Positions 5,967 to 12,383 of a stretch of 12,383 nucleotides of DNA are shown piece by piece. This DNA is from an uncultured Gemmatimonadota bacterium (lineage in GTDB: Bacteria > Gemmatimonadota > Gemmatimonadetes > Gemmatimonadales > Gemmatimonadaceae). The position numbers and the translations under genes are program-made. The notes under the pieces are model-generated. The model saw nothing but the letters and a program-made list of their open reading frames with translations. It made no database searches and was not told the origin of the DNA. Numbering within the stretch: the first letter of the stretch is position 1; each line of letters starts with the position of its first letter. Location of the stretch: contig CAMLEQ010000068.1 in the NCBI GenBank assembly GCA_946479015.1, positions 1-12,383 of the forward strand. Direction: 5' to 3'.

Positions 5967-7121
5967 ATGGCCCAGAGCAAGGACTACTACGCCGTTCTCG
6001 GCGTGTCCGCCTCGGCGTCCCAGGACGAGATCAAGAAGCAGTACCGCAAGCTGGCCAAGAAATACCACCCTGACGCGAATCAGGGGGACGCGAAGGCCGC
6101 GGAGCGCTTCAAGGAGATCTCCGAGGCGTACAACGTGCTCGGGGACGCGGACAAGCGGAAGCAGTACGACGAGATGCGCCAGCTCGGCGCGTTCACCGGC
6201 TTCGGCGGCGGCGCGCGCGGGGGCGGTGCGCGTCCCGGCGCTGGCGCGCGCGGCCCCGGTGCGGGGCCGGGGGGAGTCCACTTCGAGGAGTTCGACATCG
6301 GTGGCCTCGGTGGGCTCGGCGATCTGTTCGCGTCGATGTTCGGCGGAGGAGGGCGCGCGGGTGGGGCGCCGGGGGCGGGGACGCGTGCGCGCGGGACGGA
6401 GCGCGGCCAGAGCGTGGAAGCGCAGGTCAGCATCCCATTCCGGACGGCGGCGCTCGGCGGGAAGGTCCCGATCACGCTCGAGGTGAACGAGGAGTGCCCT
6501 ACCTGTCACGGCTCCGGCGCCGCGCCCGGGGCGTCGTTCAAGACGTGCCCGGAGTGCGGCGGACGCGGGATGATCTCCTTCGGGCAGGGGAGCTTCGCGG
6601 TCAATCGCCCCTGTCCGATGTGTCTGGGGCGCGGCCAGGTGCCGACGGAGCAGTGCCCGACCTGCCACGGCACCGGTGAGACTCGCGTCAGGCGGACGGT
6701 GAACGTGACCGTGCCTCCGGGTACGGACACCGGCACCCGGGTGCGCCTGACGGGTCAGGGCGGGAAGGGAGTGAACGGCGGGCCGCCAGGGGATCTCATC
6801 ATCACGTTCCAGGTGGAGCCCGACCGATTCTTCCGGCGCGAGGGGTACGACGTGGTCGCCAACATCCCGCTGAACATCGCGCAGGCCACCCTCGGCTCGC
6901 GCGTGAGCGTGCGCACGCTGGACGGGAAGAAGGTGACCGTGCGCATTCCGCCCGGGACCCCTTCGGGGAAGCGCTTCCGCATCCGCGGCCAGGGGATAGA
7001 GCACGACGGCCAGCGTGGCGACATGCTGATCGAGGTGTCGATCACCGTGCCGGAGAAGCTGACGCCGGAGCAGGAGGAGATGATGAAGCAGTTTGCGTCG
7101 GCCGGAGGTATGAAATATTAG
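5967..7121 (+). CDS. dnaJ: DnaJ, type I Hsp40 co-chaperone
   Basis: The 384-residue protein is a complete type I DnaJ. The J domain (about 4-70) contains the HPD motif at residues 34-36, which triggers DnaK ATP hydrolysis. A Gly/Ala/Pro/Arg-rich linker (80-145) includes [16 protein letters not shown] (110-125), resembling the conserved DIF-type segment. Four zinc repeats follow: CPTCHGSG (C177, C180), CPECGGRG (C194, C197), CPMCLGRG (C216, C219) and CPTCHGTG (C230, C233). The remaining residues form the two beta-rich substrate-binding domains, with GDLIITFQV and [16 protein letters not shown] recognisable. It delivers unfolded clients to DnaK. No strong Shine-Dalgarno precedes the ATG, so translation may depend on grpE. 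The TAG stop lies seven bases before a very long inverted repeat. Confidence 0.97.
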   Translation: MAQSKDYYAVLGVSASASQDEIKKQYRKLAKKYHPDANQGDAKAAERFKEISEAYNVLGDADKRKQYDEMRQLGAFTGFGGGARGGGARPGAGARGPGAGPGGVHFEEFDIGGLGGLGDLFASMFGGGGRAGGAPGAGTRARGTERGQSVEAQVSIPFRTAALGGKVPITLEVNEECPTCHGSGAAPGASFKTCPECGGRGMISFGQGSFAVNRPCPMCLGRGQVPTEQCPTCHGTGETRVRRTVNVTVPPGTDTGTRVRLTGQGGKGVNGGPPGDLIITFQVEPDRFFRREGYDVVANIPLNIAQATLGSRVSVRTLDGKKVTVRIPPGTPSGKRFRIRGQGIEHDGQRGDMLIEVSITVPEKLTPEQEEMMKQFASAGGMKY

Positions 7122-7127
7122 GGGGTC

Positions 7128-7330
7128 TAGGACCTAGTCGCTGGACCACCATGGAACGTGTGTGGCGTGTGGGGAACTGACGGGTAGAGGAGGGAGGTAG
7201 AGCGCGTGTGGGCTCGGCTGTAGAGAGAGTCCACCTACACACGAACCTACTCTCGCTCTACCTCCCTCCTCTTCCCGTCAGTCCCCTACACGCCACACGC
7301 GTTGTTTGGTGGTCTAGCGACTAGGCCCTA
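7128..7330. repeat. Long inverted repeat (77-bp arms) between convergent dnaJ and M16 gene
   Basis: The left arm is 7128-7204 and the right arm 7254-7330. Read as reverse complements they match at 68 of 77 positions by my hand alignment. The innermost 19 bp (7186-7204 with 7254-7272) are perfect. The 49-base centre (7205-7253) contains further pairable bases, CGTGTG (7205-7210) with CACACG (7238-7243), and a partial alternative partner, TAGAGAGAGT (7221-7230). Four CTAG tetramers cluster at the ends (7127, 7134, 7314, 7321). The element fills the whole gap between convergent genes, so it may end transcription from both sides, but the stem is far longer than an ordinary intrinsic terminator and no T-run follows on either strand. 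It could be a non-autonomous mobile element. It also overlaps the end of the M16 gene. Confidence 0.9.
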
Positions 7331-8744
7331 CCCGCCCCTGCCCCCCTGCGAGCTGAGGCTTCACGACGGAGGAGTCACCAACCACCACGATGGTGAGCCG
7401 GTCGGGGTCTATGTACCGCTCCGCCATGCGCTGCACGTCGGCGGGGGTGACGGCGTAGACCCGCTGCACGTAGTGCGAGAGCCAGTCGGCGCCGAGGCCG
7501 TGCAGGCGCACGAAGGCGAGCTGGTTCTCGATGCCGAGGCGCGAGGAGTTCCGGAGCACGAAGGTGCCCGCGAGATAGTTCTGGATGCCGCGGAGCTCCG
7601 CCTCCGAGGGGGGCTCGCGGCGCAGCCGGTCGATCTCGCCCAGGATCTCCTTGATCGAGGGACCGGTCACGTTCGTCGTGACGTCGGCGATCTCCGCCCA
7701 GTACGCATCGCGGTAGTGGGTGGTGATCTGGCTGTACGGCGAGTAGGTGTAGCCCTTGGCCTCGCGGATGTTGCTCGTGATGCGCGACGAGAAGGCGCCG
7801 CCGAGCAGGGCGTTCATCACCTGGAGCGGGATGTAGTCCTCGCTCGACGGATCGGGGACGGGCAGCCCGATGTAGAGGCTGGACTGCACCGCGCCGGGGC
7901 GATCGATGAGGAAGACCTGCCGCGACGCCGCCACCTTCGCCGACGGAGGCGCGGGGATCGCGGCGGGCGCGCCGCCCCAGTCGCCGAACGCCTCGCGCAC
8001 CGCGCGCTCCACCGCCGCGGCGTCGAAGCGCCCCACCACGTACAGGTGCGCCCGCGCGGCGCCCACGTTCGCGCCCCAGAAGTCCCGCACCTGCTGCGTG
8101 GTGTAGCCCTTCAGCATCTCCGGCGTGGGGAAGAGGCGCCCGTACGGGTGGTCGGGGTAGAGCACCGAGAGGAACTTCTCGAGCGCGATCGGCTGCGGCT
8201 GACTCTTCTGCACCGAGAGCTCGCGCAGCCGGTCCGCCTGGAGCCGCGGCAGCTCGGAATCCGGGAACGCCGGGTGGCGCACGACGTCGGCCACCAGCCG
8301 CGCCATGTCGGGGGCGAACTCGGCGAGCACGGCGCCGCCGATGCTCGTCTGGTCCGAGCCCACGCTCACGTCGAGCGAGCCGCCCATGTCCGCCGCCGCG
8401 CGGTTGACCTCCTGCGCGTTGCGCGAGGTCGTCCCTTCCTGGAGCAGGTCTCCCGTGAGGTCGGCGAGCCACACCTGGTCGGCCCGCTCGTTCACGTTCC
8501 CCATGCGGAGCACGAGGCGCACGTCCGCCTTGGGGATGATCCCGTACTGCACGAGCGTCACCCCCATGCCGTTGGGGAGGGTGATCTCGCGCGCGGGGGG
8601 AACGGTGAAGTTCTTGGGCGTGCCGGGCGCCGGGGGCGCCTCCTTCTGCTGCGCTCCCGCGCGCGCCGTGGGGACGGCCGAGAGGGCGAGGAGCGCCAGC
8701 GCTCCCGCCGCCACGGATCGCGATCGCATGTGTATTCCGGTCAT
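7314..8744 (-). CDS. Secreted M16 family protein lacking the zinc site (non-catalytic partner subunit)
   Basis: The 476-residue product starts at ATG 8744, which overlaps the TGA of the preceding M16 gene by four bases. A second ATG (residue 6) may be the true start of the signal peptide RSRSVAAGALALLALSAVP, with cleavage likely around ARAGA-QQ. The fold matches M16 peptidases (ITLPNGMGVTLVQYG near the start; YVVGRFDAAAVERAVREAFG at 235-254). However, the HxxEH zinc motif is absent: the corresponding stretch is WLADLTGDLLQEGT (92-105), with no histidine. The second-half R/Y motif is intact (R327 and Y334 in REAKGYTY). In studied M16B heterodimers one subunit carries the zinc and the other supplies this R/Y pair, so the protein probably completes the active site of its neighbour. 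The last four codons and the stop fall within the long inverted repeat. Confidence 0.9.
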   Translation of the reverse strand: MTGIHMRSRSVAAGALALLALSAVPTARAGAQQKEAPPAPGTPKNFTVPPAREITLPNGMGVTLVQYGIIPKADVRLVLRMGNVNERADQVWLADLTGDLLQEGTTSRNAQEVNRAAADMGGSLDVSVGSDQTSIGGAVLAEFAPDMARLVADVVRHPAFPDSELPRLQADRLRELSVQKSQPQPIALEKFLSVLYPDHPYGRLFPTPEMLKGYTTQQVRDFWGANVGAARAHLYVVGRFDAAAVERAVREAFGDWGGAPAAIPAPPSAKVAASRQVFLIDRPGAVQSSLYIGLPVPDPSSEDYIPLQVMNALLGGAFSSRITSNIREAKGYTYSPYSQITTHYRDAYWAEIADVTTNVTGPSIKEILGEIDRLRREPPSEAELRGIQNYLAGTFVLRNSSRLGIENQLAFVRLHGLGADWLSHYVQRVYAVTPADVQRMAERYIDPDRLTIVVVGDSSVVKPQLAGGQGRVGPSR

Positions 8745-10201
8745 GATCCGCTCGTGGTGTCTGCGCCCTTCGCGGGGGCGGCCTTGGGCTCGATGGTCAG
8801 CACGGTGCGGTTCCCGGGGCGGAGATACTCCTCGGCCGTCTTGCGGAGCAGCTCGGGGGTCACCTTCCGGTACTGCGCCTCGATGTCGTTGATGCGCGCG
8901 GGGTCGCTGTCGAACAGCGCGAACGACGCCAGCAGGTCGGCGCGGCCGAAGCCGAACAGCTCGTCCACGTCGTCGTACAGCGCCGAGCGTGCCTTCACCA
9001 GCGCGCGATCGAGCGTGGCGCGGTCCACCAGCGTGGTGCGCAGCGGCTCGATCGTGGCGTCGATCACCTTCAGGATCGAGTCCGCGGACTTGTCGCCGTC
9101 GTGGATCAGCGACGCCGTCCAGAGCATCGGACCGCCGTAGTCGTACATGTTGCCGAGCAGGTTGATCCCGCCGCTCACGTCGCCCGTGAGCCCGGTGCGC
9201 TGCACGAGCGCCTGGTAGAGGCGGCTGTCCTTCCCCTGGAGCAGGATCTGGTCGATGAGCCCCATCGCGTAGTACTCGGGGGTGCCGCGCGGGGGCATGT
9301 GGTAGGCGATCGCGAGCGCCGGGCGCGGCGCGAGCGGGTCGGTGCGCGAGGCGCGCTTCTCCGTCTCCTGCCGCGGCTCGGTGAGATCCGGCTGCGCGGG
9401 GCGCGGGGCGGAGGGGATGGAGCCGAAGTACTGGTGGATCCACGCCGTCGCCTGCGCCGGGTCGAAGTCGCCGGCCACCACGAGCACGGCGTTGCTCGGC
9501 GTGTAGTACGTGCGGAAGAACGTCTGCGCGTCGGCGAGCGTGGCGGCGTCGATGTCGCTCAGGTCGCCGTAGAAGTTGTGCGCGTTGTACCAGTTCGAGT
9601 TCGCGTACTGCGGCACGTCCAGCCAGGGGAAGCCGCCGTAGGGCTGGTTCAGCACGTTCACGCGCACCTCGTTCTTCACCACCCCCTGCTGATTGGCGAG
9701 GTTCTCCTGGGTGATGTCGAGGCCGCGCATGCGGTCGGCCTCGGCCCAGAGCATCGTCTGGAGCGTGTGCGCGGGGACGATCTCGAAGTAGTTGGTGAAG
9801 TCGAAGCGCGTGGAGCCGTTGAGGATCCCGCCGTTCTTCTGGATGAGCCGGATGAACTCGAGCTTCCCGAGATTCTGCGAGCCCTGGAACATGAGGTGCT
9901 CGAACAGGTGCGCGAAGCCGGTGCGGTTCCTGGGCTCGAGGCGGAAGCCGACGTTGTAGTAGACCGCCACCGTGACGATGGGCGCGGTGGTGTCGCGCGA
10001 GAGGACGACGCGGAGCCCGTTCGGCAGCGTGTCGTACCGCACCGGAACGACGAACGCCGCCGGAGCGGAGCCGGCGGCGGATGCGGAGGCCGGGGGTGTT
10101 GGTGCGGGCGCCGGCGCGGCGCCCGTCCCTCCCCCCGCGCTCGCGCACCCGCTCACGGCGAGCACCAGCGCGGTGATGCGAAGGGTGTGCATGCAGGTCA
10201 T
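8741..10201 (-). CDS. M16 family zinc metallopeptidase, lipoprotein (catalytic subunit)
   Basis: The 486-residue protein has a lipoprotein signal, RITALVLAVSGC, with C19 the likely lipidated cysteine, then an Ala/Pro/Ser/Gly-rich tether (20-50). The M16 domain begins at YDTLPNGLRVVLSRD (56-70). The inverted zinc motif is H98-L-F-E101-H102 in GFAHLFEHLMFQGS. The third zinc ligand is probably E178 in KNEVRVNVLNQPYG, 76 residues after H102, as expected. The second half contains QRTGLTGDVSGG where partner proteins have the R/Y motif, and here the tyrosine is missing. This supports pairing with the overlapping downstream gene. It is likely an envelope-anchored peptidase that degrades peptides outside the cytoplasm; the substrate is unknown. 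The start may be M1 or M4; both leave the lipobox intact. No convincing Shine-Dalgarno is seen. Confidence 0.94.
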   Translation of the reverse strand: MTCMHTLRITALVLAVSGCASAGGGTGAAPAPAPTPPASASAAGSAPAAFVVPVRYDTLPNGLRVVLSRDTTAPIVTVAVYYNVGFRLEPRNRTGFAHLFEHLMFQGSQNLGKLEFIRLIQKNGGILNGSTRFDFTNYFEIVPAHTLQTMLWAEADRMRGLDITQENLANQQGVVKNEVRVNVLNQPYGGFPWLDVPQYANSNWYNAHNFYGDLSDIDAATLADAQTFFRTYYTPSNAVLVVAGDFDPAQATAWIHQYFGSIPSAPRPAQPDLTEPRQETEKRASRTDPLAPRPALAIAYHMPPRGTPEYYAMGLIDQILLQGKDSRLYQALVQRTGLTGDVSGGINLLGNMYDYGGPMLWTASLIHDGDKSADSILKVIDATIEPLRTTLVDRATLDRALVKARSALYDDVDELFGFGRADLLASFALFDSDPARINDIEAQYRKVTPELLRKTAEEYLRPGNRTVLTIEPKAAPAKGADTTSGS

Positions 10202-10253
10202 GCCCGTGGTGAAAGGATGAACGGCACTACGGGAATCGCGCTGGCGCGGATTC

Positions 10254-10268
10254 GGCGGCGCTGCCGCC
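10254..10268 (-). terminator. GC hairpin just after the EF-G-like gene, possible weak terminator or attenuator
   Basis: GGCGGC (10254-10259) and GCCGCC (10263-10268) form a perfect 6-bp stem with a 3-base loop directly after the stop codon of the EF-G-like gene (10270-10272, minus strand). No T-run follows on the minus strand. It lies in the 68-base gap before the M16 pair, so it could reduce rather than abolish read-through. Confidence 0.33.
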
Positions 10269-10269
10269 C

Positions 10270-12375
10270 CTACGCCTCCGCCAGCACCTCCTCCTTCGAC
10301 GACTCGCTGATGATGCGCTGCGCGGCGTCGGGGGGGACCTCCTCGTAGCCGCGGAAGCGGCGGACGAAGGTGGCGTGGCCGTGCGTCATCGAGCTCAGCT
10401 CCGTGGCGTACAGGTGCAGCTCGGCCTCGGGGATCACCGCCCGCACGAGCGTGCCCTGACCGTCCGGGAGCGGCTCGGTGCCGAGGATCTGGCCGCGCCG
10501 CGCGGACACGTCCCCCATCACGTCGCCAAGGTACTCCTCGGGGGTGGCGATCTCCAGCTCATCGAGCGGCTCGAGGAGCACCGGGCGGCACTTCGGCGCC
10601 ACCGCCTTGAACGCCAGAATCCCCGCCATCTTGAACGACATCTCGCTCGAGTCCACCGAGTGATAGGAGCCGTCGAAGCACTCCACCTTGAAGTCCACCA
10701 GCGGATAGCCGGCGAGCACGCCGCGCTGCGCCGCCTCCTGGATCCCCTTGTCCACCGCGGGGATGAACTTCCCCGGGATGGCGCCGCCCACGATCCGGTC
10801 CTCGAACACGTACCCCTCGCCGCGGGGGAGCGGCGCGAATCGCACCCAGCAGTCGCCGAACTGTCCGCGCCCGCCCGTCTGCTTCTTGTGGCGCCCCTGC
10901 CCCTCGCCCTTCCCCCTGATCGTCTCGCGGTACGCGATCTTCGGCTTCGTGAGCTCCCCCGTGACGACGAACTTCCGCCGCAGCTTCGCCATGCTCACCT
11001 CGAGGTGCCGCTCCCCCATCCCCGAGACCACCGTCTCGTGCGTGTCGGGGTTGTAGTGCGTCTGGAAGGTGGGGTCCTCGTCGTGCAGGCGGTGCAGCCC
11101 CTGCTGGAGCTTCTCCTCGTCGTTGCGCGAGGAGGCGTGGACGGCGAAGGTGACGAGCGGATCGGGGAGCTGGATGTCCGGCAGCCGCACCGGGTGCTCA
11201 CGCGTGGACAGGGTGTCGTTGGTGTGGGTGTTCTTGAGCTTCGCCACGCACCCGATGTCGCCGGCGTGCAGCGTCGGGACCTCGGTGCGGTCCTTCCCCT
11301 GCGCCACGGAGAGGTGCCCGAGCTTCTCCGCCAGATTGCGGGTGGCGTTGAACACCTCCTGTCCGTTCACCACCGCGCCGGAGAAGATGCGGAAGAAGGA
11401 GACGTCTCCCACGTGCGGCTCGGTGAGCGTCTTGAACACGAGGGCGCTGAACGGCTGGTCGTCGCGCGCGTGGATCTCCACGGTGTGGTCGCCCTCCGCG
11501 CCCTTGAACGCGTGGAGCTCTTCCATCTCGTAGGCGGACGGCATGAGCTCCACGATCTTGGTGAGCAGCGCGCGCGTGCCGTACGTGAGCTCGCCGGAGA
11601 CGCAGAAGAGGGGGAAGAGCTCCCCGCGCTTCATCCCCTCCTTCATCGCGGCGATCGCCTCGTCGCGTTCGATCTCCGCGCCCTCCAGGTAGCGCTCGAG
11701 CATCGTGTCGTCGGTGGCGGCGATCGTCTCGATGAGGTCCTGGTAGTAGCGGTCGAACTGCGCCTGGTGGTCGGCGGGGATGTCGATCTCGTCGAACTCC
11801 CCCGTCTTCGTGCCCCGCCGGTACTCGTGCGTCTTCTTGGAGAAGAGATTGATGATCGCGTGGAACGCCGCTCCCTCGCCCACGGGGATCTCCACCGGGA
11901 TCACGTTCGGCGTCAGGCGGCTCTTGATGGACTGGTAGACGCGGTCGAAGCTGGCGTTCTCCTTGTCGAGCATCGTGACCACGAAGAGGACGGGATCCTT
12001 CCGGGCGATCGCCTGGCGGAACATCTTCTCCGTCCCCACCTCCACCCCCGCGGTGGCACTCACGACGACGAGCGCGCCGTCGGCGGCGGCGAGTCCGGCC
12101 ACGGCGTCGCCGTGGAAGTCGAGGTATCCCGGGGTGTCGATCAGGTTGATCTTGGTGTCCATCCACTCGGCGTACGCACAGCCGAGATTGATCGAGTATT
12201 TCCGCTCGATCTCCTCGGGCGCGAAGTCGGTGAGCGAGCTTCCGTCCTTGACCGAGCCGTGGCGCTTGCTGGCGCCGGAAACGAAAGCGAGCGCGTCGAC
12301 CAGTGTGGTCTTCCCGCTCGCTCCATGTCCGACGACGGCCACGTTGCGGATCTCCGAGCTGCTGTACTCCCGCAT
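10270..12375 (-). CDS. EF-G-like translation GTPase (FusA2/EF-G-2 type)
   Basis: The 701-residue protein has the whole EF-G architecture. The G domain contains GHGASGKTT (16-24) and DTPGYLDF (80-87). A beta-barrel domain II carries SFFRIFSGAVVNG. Domain III contains SGMGERHLEVSMAKL. Domain IV carries KKQTGGRGQFGD and YHSVDSSEMSFKMAGILAFK. A C-terminal domain V contains EEYLGDVMGDVSARRGQILG and ends VRRFRGYEEVPP. Several G-motif positions differ from the housekeeping factor: AHIDAGKTT becomes GHGASGKTT, the catalytic His of DTPGH is Tyr84, and NKMD becomes TMLD (134-137). The same style occurs in the EF-G-2/EF-G-like group, for example the Thermus paralogue as I remember it, whose precise role is unsettled. 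I therefore do not call it the main fusA. The ATG at 12375 gives a family-like start; only eight bases upstream are visible, so its promoter and Shine-Dalgarno cannot be judged. Confidence 0.93.
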   Translation of the reverse strand: MREYSSSEIRNVAVVGHGASGKTTLVDALAFVSGASKRHGSVKDGSSLTDFAPEEIERKYSINLGCAYAEWMDTKINLIDTPGYLDFHGDAVAGLAAADGALVVVSATAGVEVGTEKMFRQAIARKDPVLFVVTMLDKENASFDRVYQSIKSRLTPNVIPVEIPVGEGAAFHAIINLFSKKTHEYRRGTKTGEFDEIDIPADHQAQFDRYYQDLIETIAATDDTMLERYLEGAEIERDEAIAAMKEGMKRGELFPLFCVSGELTYGTRALLTKIVELMPSAYEMEELHAFKGAEGDHTVEIHARDDQPFSALVFKTLTEPHVGDVSFFRIFSGAVVNGQEVFNATRNLAEKLGHLSVAQGKDRTEVPTLHAGDIGCVAKLKNTHTNDTLSTREHPVRLPDIQLPDPLVTFAVHASSRNDEEKLQQGLHRLHDEDPTFQTHYNPDTHETVVSGMGERHLEVSMAKLRRKFVVTGELTKPKIAYRETIRGKGEGQGRHKKQTGGRGQFGDCWVRFAPLPRGEGYVFEDRIVGGAIPGKFIPAVDKGIQEAAQRGVLAGYPLVDFKVECFDGSYHSVDSSEMSFKMAGILAFKAVAPKCRPVLLEPLDELEIATPEEYLGDVMGDVSARRGQILGTEPLPDGQGTLVRAVIPEAELHLYATELSSMTHGHATFVRRFRGYEEVPPDAAQRIISESSKEEVLAEA

Positions 12376-12383
12376 GGTGGACT

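Noticed and set aside
7122..7330. A tRNA or other standard RNA gene in the dnaJ/M16 gap
   Set aside because: I found no cloverleaf, anticodon arm or T-loop GTTC pattern. The sequence is explained by the two palindromic arms.
7128..7330. CRISPR array or insertion sequence at the inverted repeat
   Set aside because: There are only two arms in opposite orientation, with no regularly spaced direct repeats, and no transposase frame is present in the 49-base centre or the flanks.
7302..9140. 612-residue open frame on the plus strand across the M16 pair
   Set aside because: It is antisense to genes with clear M16 motifs. Its composition (His/Arg/Glu/Val-rich, no domain pattern) is that of a mirror frame, and its start lies in the inverted repeat.
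7314..10148. A possible single 944-residue M16 fusion protein in the frame of the downstream peptidase gene
   Set aside because: The upstream half of that frame is out of register with the catalytic M16 coding sequence and is low complexity. The true start is the ATG at 8744, overlapping the TGA of the previous gene by four bases and followed by a signal peptide.
9101..10348. 415-residue open frame on the plus strand across the first M16 gene
   Set aside because: It is antisense to the HxxEH-containing peptidase, and its low-complexity Arg/Val/Glu-rich translation shows no domain pattern.

Overview
The window is very GC-rich chromosomal DNA packed with housekeeping genes and almost no spacer. 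The gene order (dnaX-ybaB-recR followed by an mglBA polarity module, then pgsA and cinA), the GC content and the GTG starts fit a Gemmatimonadota-type bacterium. This taxonomic guess is an inference from content and style; no rRNA or other direct marker is present. The lipobox, the Sec signal peptide and the paired secreted M16 peptidases point to a diderm envelope.

Positions 1-5206, plus strand, form one long co-directional array: the 3' end of dnaX (tau C-terminus, 5' end outside the window), ybaB, recR, a 90-residue membrane-anchored protein of unknown function, mglB (Roadblock/LC7 GAP), mglA (Ras-like polarity GTPase with an unusual insert of about 35 residues), pgsA and cinA. From recR to pgsA the junctions are a 1-base overlap or gaps of 13-15 bases, so they are probably co-transcribed. 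Between pgsA and cinA lies a pair of inverted 14-bp tandem repeats. They encode the low-complexity tail of PgsA on one side and abut the cinA start codon on the other.

Positions 5207-7121, plus strand, hold a chaperone unit, grpE-dnaJ, behind a 155-base leader. The leader has a cinA-distal hairpin, a candidate promoter, a clear Shine-Dalgarno and no CIRCE (HrcA operator) that I could find. GrpE and DnaJ are co-chaperones of DnaK, which is not in the window.

Positions 7122-7330 separate convergent genes and contain the most striking non-coding structure: a 77-bp-per-arm, roughly 88% matched inverted repeat with CTAG-rich ends. It occupies the whole gap and supplies the last codons and stop of the neighbouring peptidase gene.

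Positions 7314-12375, minus strand, hold (in transcription order) an EF-G-like translation GTPase of the FusA2/EF-G-2 type with degenerate G motifs, a lipoprotein M16 zinc peptidase with an intact HxxEH site, and an overlapping second M16 protein that lacks the zinc site but keeps the R/Y motif. The last two look like the catalytic and non-catalytic halves of one heterodimeric periplasmic peptidase. I see no phage, CRISPR, transposase or defence genes. The less ordinary elements are the MglA insert, the long palindromic element, the repeat-built pgsA/cinA junction and the small protein in front of mglBA.
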